Assembly: GCF_001427305.1 (NCBI RefSeq)
Contig: NZ_LMFZ01000002.1
Span: forward strand, 124,001 to 188,000
DNA from: Duganella sp. Root1480D1
Lineage (GTDB): Bacteria > Pseudomonadota > Gammaproteobacteria > Burkholderiales > Burkholderiaceae_D
Length of the DNA stretch: 64,000 bases
Reading direction: 5' to 3'
A program made the translations under genes and the position numbers. This document shows, in pieces, positions 1-8,620 of this stretch; positions within the stretch are counted from its first letter, which is position 1; every line of letters starts with the position of its first letter. Under the pieces are notes generated by a model. It had not been told where the DNA came from. It made no database searches and saw only the letters and a program-made list of their open reading frames with translations.

Positions 1-1057
1 CGAGCTCCCTCGCCCACACGGTGCCATGCGCTACGGCGCCTTCATGCACGCGGATCTCAACGGCGCTCGCGGTCGTTTCCGCGCAGTCCGACCCCAGTAC
101 TGTGCCGGTATCGATCTCGATGGTTTTTTCGCAAACCAGCGGGCCGCGGATCACGCAGCCGGGACCGATGAACATATTGCCGCCGCAAACCAGTGCGCCG
201 TCGATGCGCGCCCCGGCTCCTACGTGCAGGTCGCCGTGGCACTTGATGCTGCCCTCGATCATGGCGTGCGCACCCACTGTCATCCCCCCGCGCGCCACCA
301 GGCTGCCCTGGTGGAAGCAGGCTGGCGGCAATTCCAGATCGCCGCCAGCGAGCCAGCGTCCTGCGGCATCGTCCAGCAGGGCCGCCGGCCGCTCCAGCAC
401 TTTGCGGCTGACCGGTGGCGCAAGCGGCACCGGCATCGCATCGCCGAAGCGGATGGTCGGCGCGTGCATGCGGCCGAAGCGGCTCTCGCCATGCAGCACC
501 AGTTCCTGGTTGGCCGACACCCGGCCGAACAGGCGTGCACGGCGGCTTGCGGTCAAGCGGGTATCGCTATGCGCCCAGCGCAGCACGTCGCATTGCTCAC
601 CGAGCTCGATATCGCCACGCGCCAGCAAGGCGCGGAAGGAATTCCCGCTGCCGGTGCGAATCGCGCCTGCGGCAAACACTTCCTTCTCGTAAAGCAATCC
701 CTGGCCCAGTTCCAGCGCGCCCGTGCCCAGTATCAACTGGTCGATTGCCTGCGCGGCAAGCTCCTGCTGCGTGACCGCGGGCTTGCCGTCGGCGCCGACC
801 AACTGGTAGCGGTCGCCCGTCGCCAGCCGGCCGTTGCGCGCGACGGCGGTCGCGCCGGCGGCCAGCGCCAGCTCGGCAAACTGGTCATTGAGGAACTGGC
901 GGAAGCGATTGGCAAAATGCTTGATATTTCCATCGTAGTCGCGCACGACTTTTAACGGCTGAGCGTCGCGCCTGGCGCGCCATTCGACCAGCGCCGGCAG
1001 CAAGGGCAACAGGAACAGCAGCGCCTGCACGGCAAAGAACAGTACGATCCAGCTCAT
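1..1057 (-). CDS. Membrane-anchored bactofilin-like polymer-forming protein (partial)
   Basis: Translating the reverse strand from ATG at 1057 gives 352 codons without a stop, so the 3' end lies beyond the left edge. Residues 1-22 (MSWIVLFFAVQALLFLLPLL start) form one hydrophobic anchor. From about residue 230 the protein shows regularly spaced hydrophobic/glycine turns such as DLHVGAGARIDGALVCGG and NMFIGPGCVIRGPLVCEK, the pattern of beta-helical polymer-forming (bactofilin-type) domains. The start overlaps the stop of the upstream glycosyltransferase (ATGA), so the two are probably translationally coupled. A scaffold or assembly role for the glycosyltransferase product is inference; the family call rests on the repeat pattern only. 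Confidence 0.6.
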   Translation of the reverse strand, partial: MSWIVLFFAVQALLFLLPLLPALVEWRARRDAQPLKVVRDYDGNIKHFANRFRQFLNDQFAELALAAGATAVARNGRLATGDRYQLVGADGKPAVTQQELAAQAIDQLILGTGALELGQGLLYEKEVFAAGAIRTGSGNSFRALLARGDIELGEQCDVLRWAHSDTRLTASRRARLFGRVSANQELVLHGESRFGRMHAPTIRFGDAMPVPLAPPVSRKVLERPAALLDDAAGRWLAGGDLELPPACFHQGSLVARGGMTVGAHAMIEGSIKCHGDLHVGAGARIDGALVCGGNMFIGPGCVIRGPLVCEKTIEIDTGTVLGSDCAETTASAVEIRVHEGAVAHGTVWAREL

Positions 1058-2553
1058 GGCCTGGCCTCCGGCTGACGGTAGCGCGTGGTCTTGTCCCACT
1101 CCAGGCCGCGCCGGAACAGGCCGTCGAACAGCAGCTGCCGGAAGCTGGCAATGGTGATGGAAAGCAGGCTGACCAGAAAGCCGAAATAATTCAGCGGCAT
1201 CAGGCGGATGCGTTCACGGCTCCCATCCAGGTAAACAGCGGCGCCGATCTCGAAGAACGCGGCGAAGTTGCCCAGTGCGCTGTATGACATCAGGCAGAAC
1301 AGGGCCAGCACGCCCGTCAGCCAGTGGTTGGCGTCGAAATAGAACAGGATGATGGCCAGTATCCAGCCGGCCAGCAGGATCGGCGACATGGCGAACACGC
1401 CCAGCAGCAGCATGCCGTCGAGTTTTTCGCGCAGCGATACCTTGTCGCTGGCCAGCAGCGCGCCGGCATAGCGGAACGCGGCCTGGTTGTGACCTTTCGA
1501 CCAGCGCATGATCTGGCGCACCCGTACCGGCCAGGTTTCCGGCACTTCCTCGTAACATTCGGAGCGGTTCTGGTAGGCGGTCTTCCAGCCGCTCAGCAGC
1601 AATCGGTAGGTCAGGTCGGTGTCTTCGGCCAGCGCGTCGTCGTGCCAGCCGCCGATCGCCTCCAGCGCGCTGCGCCGCACGCCGCCAACGGTGCCGCCGT
1701 ATTGGGGCACCAGCGACAGGTTCATGCGCGCTTGCTGGTCGACCTGGTAGCCGCCGGAGCGCTCCATGTCCAGCAGGCGGGTCAGCAGGTTGCTGCCGGT
1801 ATTCAGCGGTACCACGCGGCCCATCACGGCGCCCACTTCCGGATCGAAGAATGGCGCCACCAGCTGGCGCAGCAGGCCGCGTCCCGGCACATAATCGGCA
1901 TCGAACACGATCAGGATGTCGCTATCCACCTGTGCCGTCGCATCTTTCAGCGCGGCCGCCTTTCCCGGCTTGCCGCCGCTGCGGTGGAACGGCGTGATGC
2001 GTCCCGGATGCGCAGCGCAGATCTCGTCGATGATGCGGCGCGTATCGTCGGTCGAGCGGTCGTTGACCGGCATGATGCGCAGCCGGTCGCGCGGGTAGTC
2101 CACCTCCATCAGGGCGCGCAGCGAATCGGCTATCACGGCCTGTTCGTTGTGCGCGGCCACCAGCACCGTCACGCTGGGCCAGTTGCCGCTGTCGACATCC
2201 AGGTAGGGATGGCGCTGGGCGCCGTACAGGCGGTTGAAGGTGAAGTAATAGTGCCGCACGGTGTACACCAGTACCAGCGCGATCACGGCCCACAGCAGGT
2301 AGAGCATGATGGTCAGCGTGCGCGACGCCAGCAAGTCCTGGTGGCGCGACTGGACCTGGTCGTGGATGCCCAGCCAGTTGCTGCTTTCGGCTTTCTTGTG
2401 GAAGGCTGCAGCCGGATCGAGGCTGAAGGCCGGCGCCGCGGCGGCAGCCGCTGGCGCTGCCGGGGCGGGAGCCGCCAATGCCAGCGCCAGGGACAGCCAG
2501 CAGCCGCCAATCAGCACAAGAATTTGCAGGGTGAAACGGTGGCGCGCCATCAT
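1054..2553 (-). CDS. Processive family 2 glycosyltransferase (BcsA/PgaC/hyaluronan synthase-like)
   Basis: A 499-residue inner-membrane enzyme likely to polymerise a beta-linked exopolysaccharide from a nucleotide sugar. It carries the GT2 signature set: VLVAAHNE, NDRSTDD, the metal-binding DAD in FDADYVPG, EDTDL, and the processivity motif QIMRW. An N-terminal hydrophobic segment and a second one near residue 85 precede the catalytic domain; further membrane segments follow QxxRW. The chosen ATG has a purine-rich AAGGGG upstream; an in-frame start 57 bases earlier would overlap the upstream gene. It lies between a fatty acid hydroxylase-like gene and the bactofilin-like gene, all reverse. 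The sugar product cannot be told from sequence. Confidence 0.85.
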   Translation of the reverse strand: MMARHRFTLQILVLIGGCWLSLALALAAPAPAAPAAAAAAPAFSLDPAAAFHKKAESSNWLGIHDQVQSRHQDLLASRTLTIMLYLLWAVIALVLVYTVRHYYFTFNRLYGAQRHPYLDVDSGNWPSVTVLVAAHNEQAVIADSLRALMEVDYPRDRLRIMPVNDRSTDDTRRIIDEICAAHPGRITPFHRSGGKPGKAAALKDATAQVDSDILIVFDADYVPGRGLLRQLVAPFFDPEVGAVMGRVVPLNTGSNLLTRLLDMERSGGYQVDQQARMNLSLVPQYGGTVGGVRRSALEAIGGWHDDALAEDTDLTYRLLLSGWKTAYQNRSECYEEVPETWPVRVRQIMRWSKGHNQAAFRYAGALLASDKVSLREKLDGMLLLGVFAMSPILLAGWILAIILFYFDANHWLTGVLALFCLMSYSALGNFAAFFEIGAAVYLDGSRERIRLMPLNYFGFLVSLLSITIASFRQLLFDGLFRRGLEWDKTTRYRQPEARP

Positions 2554-2606
2554 CGGCCCGCCCCTTGCCGGTTCAGTAGAATTGGTGGATGCGACATTCT
2601 GGCAGA

Positions 2607-3419
2607 TCAATTTTCAGTTCGCTTAATGTTGGCGGCCGGCGCTGCCGGCGAGAACGGTGCGGCCAGTTGGCCTGCGAGTTCGCTCGGGACCACGGTATCG
2701 CTACCATATTCAGCCGGCCAGGCGCGCGGCAGGTAATGGGTGCCGAAAACCCGGTCCAGCATCGGCAGCATGGCTGCAAAATTGCGGTCGACGTGGTCAT
2801 GCCGCGTATGGTGCCAATGGTGAAAGGCCGGTGTCGACAACAGCCACTCCAGGGGCCCCAGGCGCAGGCGGAGATTCGAATGGATGAAAAAGCCCCACAC
2901 GCTGCCCACCAGAATCACCGCCACCGGCGTGGCACTGCCGGCAAGGCCCGGGCCGGCCAGGCCGAGCGCGTACAAGGGCGCCAGGCTGCACAGCCGCGTG
3001 AACAACAGGTCGACCGGATGGGCGCGCGTATTGGTCAGGAAATAGACGTGGGCCGCGCTGTGGTGCACCGCGTGGAAGCGCCACAACGGCGGCCAATGGT
3101 GGGCCAGGCGGTGCGACCAATAGGCGCCGATGTCGCCAACCAGCAAGGCCAGCAGCAGGCGTTGCGCCAGCGGCAAGGCAGCCAGCGTCTCAGGCACGGC
3201 CGCAGGAATCAGCTTGCGCGACAACTGCGTCACGAGCGCCAACGGCACGGCCAGCACCAGCATCGGCAGCAAGCTGTTGGCAAAGTAATAGAACAGGTCC
3301 GGCCAGCGCTGGCGCTCGCCCGGCTGCGCCTGGCGCACTGCGAAATAGCGTTCCAGCGGCAGGAAGATGGCGCACAGCACGCACAGCCATACTATGAGAC
3401 GCAGGACCTGTCCGGCCAT
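2607..3419 (-). CDS. Fatty acid hydroxylase / sterol desaturase family protein
   Basis: About 270 residues with several membrane segments and the histidine clusters of the di-iron fatty acid hydroxylase superfamily: HRLAHHW, HAVHHS and FHHWHHTRHDH. These coordinate the two irons that activate oxygen for hydroxylation or desaturation of a lipid substrate in the inner membrane. The ATG at 3419 is preferred; an in-frame GTG lies 9 bases upstream and neither has a clear ribosome site. It is followed 53 bases later by the glycosyltransferase, suggesting co-transcription with the surface polysaccharide genes. Substrate unknown; bacterial members include carotenoid and ornithine-lipid hydroxylases. 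Confidence 0.8.
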   Translation of the reverse strand: MAGQVLRLIVWLCVLCAIFLPLERYFAVRQAQPGERQRWPDLFYYFANSLLPMLVLAVPLALVTQLSRKLIPAAVPETLAALPLAQRLLLALLVGDIGAYWSHRLAHHWPPLWRFHAVHHSAAHVYFLTNTRAHPVDLLFTRLCSLAPLYALGLAGPGLAGSATPVAVILVGSVWGFFIHSNLRLRLGPLEWLLSTPAFHHWHHTRHDHVDRNFAAMLPMLDRVFGTHYLPRAWPAEYGSDTVVPSELAGQLAAPFSPAAPAANIKRTEN

Positions 3420-3442
3420 GGCGGTCACGGCAGGGTTTCAGC

Positions 3443-4225
3443 TCAGGGCTGGCGGCAACGGCGCAGCGCAACTGCCAGCAGGCCGAGCCCGGCCAGCATC
3501 AGCGGCAGGCTGGCAGGCTCCGGCACTTCCGCCGGCGGGGCGCCGTCCGGCGTGCCGATGGCGAACAGCGAAACGCCGTCAAGCAGGGAAAACGGCGGAT
3601 GGCCTTCCGGCGTGCCGGCCGCCAGGAAGGACAGCAGGCTGCCGCTGGACTTGGCGGTAAACGTGAACGCCTCCTGCATCCAGCTGCTCGAGGCCTGGCT
3701 CGGGTTAACGTAAGTGGCGGTTTCAAAAGTATTGCCGTCGATGCTCACGCTCCACTTTTCACTGGTTTCGCCGTGAAAGTTCCACTGCTGGGCTGCTGCC
3801 CATTCAAACTTCAGCATATAGGTGGTGCCGATCACCAGGTTGTTGATCGCCTGCTGGATCGGGACAACCCCATAGGCGCCATCAGCAGCGATGAAGTTGC
3901 CGCCGTTGGCGCTGTTTGCCAGCGCGTTGGCGCCGCCGTTATTGGCACCCCACAGCGTCAGGGCAATGTCGTCCTGGCCGCCAAACCAGGTCGCGGCGCC
4001 GCTGGTGTCGGCTGTGCCGGCAGCGAAGACAAAATTGTAGCCGCCAGGTGCAGACCAGCCGGCCACGGAGGTGTTGAAGTCCACCTGGCCGTTGCCGCTG
4101 GTGGTCAGTTCAAAGCCGCCGTTCTGTACCAGGTTGACCGGACCGGCCTGGGCCGACGACGCCAGCACGATGGCGGCAACTGCCGCGAAACCTTGCAAAG
4201 CTTTGCTCAACACCGAGATCGTCAT
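3443..4225 (-). CDS. PEP-CTERM sorted exported protein
   Basis: A 260-residue secreted protein. Residues 1-27 form a signal peptide ending in SSAQA. The mature part starts LVQNGGFEL and looks like a carbohydrate-binding jelly-roll (NGGFE start, Trp- and Gly-rich). The C-terminus has VPEPASLPLMLAGLGLLAV followed by the basic tail ALRRCRQP, the tripartite PEP-CTERM signal processed by an exosortase. A good ribosome site (AAGGAAG) precedes the ATG. The upstream spacer holds a sigma-54 type promoter (4264-4279). A role in the extracellular matrix or biofilm is inferred from the family; no exosortase gene is in this window. Confidence 0.85.
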   Translation of the reverse strand: MTISVLSKALQGFAAVAAIVLASSAQAGPVNLVQNGGFELTTSGNGQVDFNTSVAGWSAPGGYNFVFAAGTADTSGAATWFGGQDDIALTLWGANNGGANALANSANGGNFIAADGAYGVVPIQQAINNLVIGTTYMLKFEWAAAQQWNFHGETSEKWSVSIDGNTFETATYVNPSQASSSWMQEAFTFTAKSSGSLLSFLAAGTPEGHPPFSLLDGVSLFAIGTPDGAPPAEVPEPASLPLMLAGLGLLAVALRRCRQP

Positions 4226-4263
4226 AGTTCTTCCTTGAAATTCAAATGTCCCGGCGGAACATT

Positions 4264-4279
4264 AGCAAGAAATATGCCA
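4264..4279 (-). promoter_or_regulatory. Candidate sigma-54 (-24/-12) promoter of the PEP-CTERM gene
   Basis: On the reverse strand the spacer reads TGGCATATTTCTTGCT. It matches the -24/-12 consensus TGGCACGN4TTGCW at all but two positions, with GG and GC at the required spacing. The predicted start site lies about 28 bases ahead of the ATG at 4225. Confidence 0.6.
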
Positions 4280-4397
4280 GATTCAATAACTCAGCTGTAA
4301 ACTATTGAGCGCAATCGTGGTTTCTTTGCGGAAATGCCTATTGAGTGAATGCCAAATCCTTTTAGTGTAAAGAAATTCGACACCCACTATTGATAGT

Positions 4398-4529
4398 TCA
4401 GCGGTAATAGGCTTCGCTGGCGAAGGTGATGAGGCCGATCAGTGCCACGGCACTCAGCAGGACGATCAGCAGGCGTCCAAATTTCGGGGTGCCGTCATCG
4501 TCTTCGGCAGGGCGGTTCTGGTCGGTCAT
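4398..4529 (-). CDS. Small single-pass membrane protein (43 residues)
   Basis: A short reading frame with an acidic head (MTDQNRPAEDDDGTPKFGR) followed by one strong membrane segment (LLIVLLSAVALIGLITFA) and a short SEAYYR tail. It begins 8 bases after the stop of the quinone oxidoreductase gene and is probably translated from the same transcript. The organisation (charged head, clean helix, positive-inside Arg) is that of a real small membrane protein rather than noise. No family recognised; no ribosome site is obvious. Confidence 0.5.
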   Translation of the reverse strand: MTDQNRPAEDDDGTPKFGRLLIVLLSAVALIGLITFASEAYYR

Positions 4530-4537
4530 ATGCGGAT

Positions 4538-5512
4538 TCAGGGCAAGAGGATGGTGGAGCCGGTAGTGCGGCGCGCCTCGAGGTCGCGATGCGCCTGCGC
4601 CACGTCGGCCAGATTATACCGCTGCCTGATTTCGATCTTCACGGCGCCGCGCGCCACCACGTCGAACAGCGACTGCGCGCAAGACTCAAGGTCGGCGCGC
4701 GTCGCCGTGTAGTTGCCCAGCGCAGGGCGGGTCAGGAACAGCGAGCCGCGCGAGGCCAGTTCGCCCAGCGAGAAGTTGGCCACAGGGCCGGAAGCATTGC
4801 CGAAGCTGACCATCATGCCGCGCGGCTGCAGGCAATCGAGCGAACCGGTGAAGGTGTCCTTGCCGATCGAATCGAACACCGTGGAGACGCCCTTGCCGCC
4901 CGTGATCTCGCGCACCCGCTCCGTGAAATTCTCCGTGTTGTAGTTGATCGCATGGGCGGCGCCATGCCGCAGCGCCAGCGCCACCTTCTCGTCCGAACCG
5001 GCGGTGCCGATCAGGTTGACGCCAAGGGCTCGCGCCCATTGGCAGGCAATCAGGCCAACACCGCCGGCCGCCGCATGGAACAAGACGGTATCGCCAGCCT
5101 TGAGCGGCGCCGCGCTGTGGAACAGGTACTGCACCGTCATTCCCTGCAGCATCATGGCGGCTGCGGTGTCGCTGCCGATGGCGTCCGGCAGCTTCACCAG
5201 CAAGCCGGCCGGCATATTGCGCGCCTGCGCATAGGCGCCGTTAGGACGCCCTGCATAGGCCACGCGGTCGCCCACGCGCACATGGCTGACGCCCTCGCCC
5301 ACCGCCTCCACCACGCCCGCGCCTTCCTGGCCCAGGCCTCCCGGCAGCGGTTGCGGATACAGGCCGGTGCGGAAATACACGTCGATAAAGTTAAGGCCGA
5401 TCGCCTCATGCCGCACCGTCGCTTCACCAGGGCCGGGCGCCCCGACGTCAACATCGACGTATTCCATCACTTCCGGCCCGCCGGTGCGGGACATGCGTAT
5501 CGCCTTGACCAT
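4538..5512 (-). CDS. NADPH:quinone oxidoreductase (zinc-independent MDR family)
   Basis: 324 residues, the usual length for QOR/zeta-crystallin proteins, which reduce quinones with NADPH in the cytosol. Visible features are the N-terminal GroES-like fold (RTGLYPQPLPGGLGQEGAG), the Rossmann nucleotide motif AAAGGVGLIACQWA and the C-terminal LEARRTTGSTILLP ending typical of the family. No catalytic-zinc Cys/His set is visible. The ATG at 5512 is chosen for its ribosome site (AGGAG, 7 bases ahead) and because homologues begin MVKAIR; the frame stays open upstream but that stretch overlaps the neighbouring gene. Confidence 0.9.
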   Translation of the reverse strand: MVKAIRMSRTGGPEVMEYVDVDVGAPGPGEATVRHEAIGLNFIDVYFRTGLYPQPLPGGLGQEGAGVVEAVGEGVSHVRVGDRVAYAGRPNGAYAQARNMPAGLLVKLPDAIGSDTAAAMMLQGMTVQYLFHSAAPLKAGDTVLFHAAAGGVGLIACQWARALGVNLIGTAGSDEKVALALRHGAAHAINYNTENFTERVREITGGKGVSTVFDSIGKDTFTGSLDCLQPRGMMVSFGNASGPVANFSLGELASRGSLFLTRPALGNYTATRADLESCAQSLFDVVARGAVKIEIRQRYNLADVAQAHRDLEARRTTGSTILLP

Positions 5513-5523
5513 TGCATACTCCT

Positions 5524-7113
5524 TTAGTGTGTGATGAAGCCGCGCTCGCGCAGCCATTGTGTCATGCGTGGATAATGTTCGCGCGCCCAGTGCGTGGAGT
5601 TGATGTAGGCGCTGCCGCCATCGAGATCGGTCTCCCACAAGCCGTGCGCCGCATGCGGCAGCATCCACACCTGGTGGTCCTGGTGGCCGCTCGCATCCAG
5701 CGTTTGCCGGAACAGCGCGGCGCTTTTATGCACCGGCACGAAAGCATCCTTCTCGCCAAGGATATAGAGCACCGGCGCCTTCAGCTTCTTCAGGTCCGGC
5801 AGCGGGTCGTAGCTGTAAAAGGCGGTGCTGGTTTCGCTCGGCTGTTCCTTCAGCGTATCGGGCACGATTTCAACCTGGCTGGCCCAACGCGTATTCTCGC
5901 CGGCGCGCGCGGCAGCCAGCAATTCGGCGCGGTTGGCGCCGCGGCTGGTCACCCAGCGCATCAGTTTTTCTTGGTAGGCCGTGCCCGCCTGCACCTCGCC
6001 TTCGCTCAAGCCTTGCGCGCGCAAGGCATTTTCGATGCGGTACACCTCCTGCTCGGCCGGCGGCACGGCCGATGCGGCTTGCGCGATCACGAAAGCGACC
6101 TTTTGCGAACGGACCGCCGCCAGCGGCGCCAGCCAGCCACCCTGGCTATGGCCCCAGGTGCCGATGGCATCGGCCTTGATGTCGCTGCGCTTGCCGAGCA
6201 GCTCGATGCCGGCAACGGCATCGTCGGCTAACTGCTCCATGGTGGCCTTGTTGAATTCGCCGCTGGATTTGCCGACACCGCGCTTGTCGTACATCAGCGC
6301 GGCCATGCCGTAGGCGGCGAAATAATAGGCTTGCAGCGCGTAGGCGCCGCGCGGCGCGGGACTGGACATCTGCGTCAGGACAATGGCGGGAAATGGCCCC
6401 TTCCCTTCCGGCAGCACCAGCGTGCCGGACAAGGTCACGTCGCCGTTCCTGAACGTCACTTCTTCGGAGCGGAATTGCAGGCGGCGCCCGGTTTCCTTCC
6501 TGCCGGCTTGCTGCCAAACCATCTTGTTGCCTTCGAAGCGCATCGTGCTCTGGCGCACGGCGGGATTCAGGTTGCCGGCGCCGGCGTAATACACGTTCCC
6601 GCTTTCGGCGAACATGGAAGCGTAGCGGCCAGTGCTCATGTCGCTGTAAAACATTTGCGGAAAGTCGCCCCATTCGGACAGCACGACCACGCGCTTGCCG
6701 GGGAATTCGTAAGCGCCCAGCAGCGGCTGGTGCCGTGCGGGATCATCGGCCAGGGTGCGCCGGAAGGCGAACTTGCCGTCCTTGCCATTCAGGCTTACCG
6801 TACCTGCCAGCAGGCCGCCTTGCAGCTTGCCGTCAAATTGCAGGACGCCTTCCGGGCCGGGCAGGGAGAAGCGCACTTGGGCGCCCTGCTGCGTAACGGC
6901 ATCGAGCGGCAGGCCCTTTTTTTCGAAGGCCGGCATGTCGACGGTGGCTTTGCCATCGGCGCCAAAATGCGGCCGCAGGAAGTTGACGTCGTTCCCGACG
7001 CCGTAGGTGCCGACCCAATGGCCGGCCAGGTCGGGAGCGGCTGGTTTGGCACTGGCTGCATTAGCGGCAGCAATGATCGCGATGGCGGCGACGCCGCCCA
7101 GGATGTTCTTCAT
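5524..7113 (-). CDS. Exported alpha/beta hydrolase (S9/dienelactone hydrolase-like)
   Basis: A 529-residue protein with an N-terminal signal peptide (MKNILGGVAAIAIIAAANAASA). The first half resembles a beta-rich accessory domain; the second half is an alpha/beta hydrolase with the nucleophile elbow GHSQGG, a likely acid in LGEKDAFVP and the histidine in PHAAHGLW. Such two-part enzymes act as periplasmic esterases or peptidases. A ribosome site (GGGGAGAG) lies ahead of the ATG. The next gene downstream starts only 11 bases later. Substrate cannot be deduced. Confidence 0.8.
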   Translation of the reverse strand: MKNILGGVAAIAIIAAANAASAKPAAPDLAGHWVGTYGVGNDVNFLRPHFGADGKATVDMPAFEKKGLPLDAVTQQGAQVRFSLPGPEGVLQFDGKLQGGLLAGTVSLNGKDGKFAFRRTLADDPARHQPLLGAYEFPGKRVVVLSEWGDFPQMFYSDMSTGRYASMFAESGNVYYAGAGNLNPAVRQSTMRFEGNKMVWQQAGRKETGRRLQFRSEEVTFRNGDVTLSGTLVLPEGKGPFPAIVLTQMSSPAPRGAYALQAYYFAAYGMAALMYDKRGVGKSSGEFNKATMEQLADDAVAGIELLGKRSDIKADAIGTWGHSQGGWLAPLAAVRSQKVAFVIAQAASAVPPAEQEVYRIENALRAQGLSEGEVQAGTAYQEKLMRWVTSRGANRAELLAAARAGENTRWASQVEIVPDTLKEQPSETSTAFYSYDPLPDLKKLKAPVLYILGEKDAFVPVHKSAALFRQTLDASGHQDHQVWMLPHAAHGLWETDLDGGSAYINSTHWAREHYPRMTQWLRERGFITH

Positions 7114-7177
7114 GCAGGCTCTCCCCTATTTCTTATGAGGGCGCTACATTGCCAGCGCAAGGCGCGCCGGCCAAGAT

Positions 7178-7576
7178 TCATGCGACAGGCTGCGATTTTG
7201 CGGCATCAGCCTGCAATTGGGACAGCACCAGGTGGGCGCTGGCCAGGTTGGTAGCGCAAGCAACGTTGTGCACGTCGCAGGCGCGCACCAGTGCATTGAT
7301 ATCCGGTTCGTGCGGCTGCGGCGTCATCGGGTCGCGCAGGAAGATGATGGCGTCGATATGCCCATCCACCAACAGGGCGCCGATCTGGAGGTCGCCACCC
7401 AGCGGTCCGGAGTGCTTGCGCTCCACCGTCAGTCCCACTTCCGCGATCAGGCGGCCGCCCGTGGTACCAGTCGCGCACAGTTTGCAGGTACGCAGGAAGG
7501 CAGCGTACTCGCGTGCCAGCGCGATCATGTCGTCTTTTTTCTTGTCGTGGGCAATCAGGGCAATGCGGGGCGTCAT
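7178..7576 (-). CDS. mgsA: Methylglyoxal synthase
   Basis: 132 residues. MgsA converts dihydroxyacetone phosphate to methylglyoxal and phosphate in the cytosol, a bypass that relieves sugar-phosphate stress. The family hallmarks are all visible: [13 protein letters not shown] at the N-terminus, the phosphate-binding GTTGGR, the catalytic aspartate in [16 protein letters not shown] and the C-terminal [11 protein letters not shown]. The start overlaps the stop of nothing upstream, but its ATG overlaps the end of the EamA transporter gene by 4 bases, so the two are coupled with the transporter translated first. Confidence 0.95.
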   Translation of the reverse strand: MTPRIALIAHDKKKDDMIALAREYAAFLRTCKLCATGTTGGRLIAEVGLTVERKHSGPLGGDLQIGALLVDGHIDAIIFLRDPMTPQPHEPDINALVRACDVHNVACATNLASAHLVLSQLQADAAKSQPVA

Positions 7577-8496
7577 TTCTCTTTACCTTTCACTTTCGAC
7601 AGCAGGTAGATACCAGCCAGCACCAGGGCCGTTCCCGCCAGTTGCCAACTGGTGACGGGTTCGGACAGGATGACGGCGCCAAAAAACAGCGTGGAAACAG
7701 GACCGATCATACCCGCCAGCGAAGCGGGTCCGGCACCAATGCGCTGCACAGCGATCATGGTCATGAAAACCGGCATCACCGTACACAGGATGCCATTCAC
7801 CAGCGACAGGCCGTAGACCTCCATCGGCTGCACCAGCAGCGCGGCGGGCCGCAGGATAAAGAACTGGCCAATGCAGGCCGCGCTCGACACGCACATGGCA
7901 TACGACACCAGGCGCAACGAGCCAAGGCGCTTGACCATTTCGCCGGAAGCCAGCAGGTACAGGGCGTATGCCATCGCGGAGCCCAGCACCAGCAGCGAAC
8001 CCAGGGCGACGTTGCTGCCGCCGTCGCGCAGGTCGTGGAAGAACACCAGCACGATGCCGGCGTAAGCGGTCAGCAGCGAGAGCCACTGGCTGCGCCCGAT
8101 ATGCTTCTTCAGCCACAGCGCGGAGGCCAGCAGCACGAAAGTGGGCGTCAGGAACAGGATCAGGCGCTCCAGGCCGACAGTAATGAATTGCAGCCCGAGG
8201 AAATCGAGGTAGGACGACAGGTAGTAGCCAACCAGGCCCAGTCCTATCAGGCGCCAGGCGTCGGCACGGCTCAAGGGCGGTTCGGTGCGCATCTTCCACA
8301 GTGCGATGGCAGCGAAGACGGGCAAGGAGAACAACATGCGGAAGGCGATCACCGTCACGGCGTCCAGGTGATACCGGTACAGCAGCTTGGCCACGATGGC
8401 CTTGGTGGAAAACAGGACAGCCCCGCCAATAGCGATGGCCAGCCCTCCAAGGTAGGCGGCGCGTTTGCCTTGCGGGTCCGGTGTGGCTATCTCCAT
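7573..8496 (-). CDS. EamA/DMT-family metabolite exporter
   Basis: 307 residues with about ten hydrophobic segments in two repeated halves, the architecture of the drug/metabolite transporter superfamily (two EamA units). The N-terminal half starts [21 protein letters not shown] and the second half repeats the fold from [17 protein letters not shown]. Members export amino acids or metabolites across the inner membrane. The 3' end overlaps mgsA by 4 bases. No feature shows the substrate; linkage to mgsA hints at carbon-overflow physiology but that is weak inference. Confidence 0.85.
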   Translation of the reverse strand: MEIATPDPQGKRAAYLGGLAIAIGGAVLFSTKAIVAKLLYRYHLDAVTVIAFRMLFSLPVFAAIALWKMRTEPPLSRADAWRLIGLGLVGYYLSSYLDFLGLQFITVGLERLILFLTPTFVLLASALWLKKHIGRSQWLSLLTAYAGIVLVFFHDLRDGGSNVALGSLLVLGSAMAYALYLLASGEMVKRLGSLRLVSYAMCVSSAACIGQFFILRPAALLVQPMEVYGLSLVNGILCTVMPVFMTMIAVQRIGAGPASLAGMIGPVSTLFFGAVILSEPVTSWQLAGTALVLAGIYLLSKVKGKEK

Positions 8497-8542
8497 GCCA
8501 CCATTGTAGCGGCAAGCCGCCAGGTTTGCTGGCGGCCCCCTT

Positions 8543-8617
8543 AAAACCGGTAATGCAGTGCCTGACCCACAGGGTCAGGCACTGGTCTGCGGCGGCCGCG
8601 TGCCGGGTGCCGGTTTT
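8543..8617. repeat. REP-like palindromic element A
   Basis: A perfect 13-base inverted repeat (CAGTGCCTGACCC, loop ACA, GGGTCAGGCACTG; 8556-8584) is flanked by an outer pair AAAACCGG (8543-8550) and CCGGTTTT (8610-8617). The same CTGACCC/GGGTCAG core with CCGG flanks recurs at 13320-13422 and 40164-40202. It sits between the phoD-like gene and the EamA gene and could also slow or end transcription. Confidence 0.7.
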
Positions 8618-8620
8618 GCT

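Noticed and set aside
26..955. 309-residue forward open frame at the left edge
   Set aside because: Shadow of the reverse bactofilin-like gene, which has an anchor and an ATGA overlap with its neighbour.
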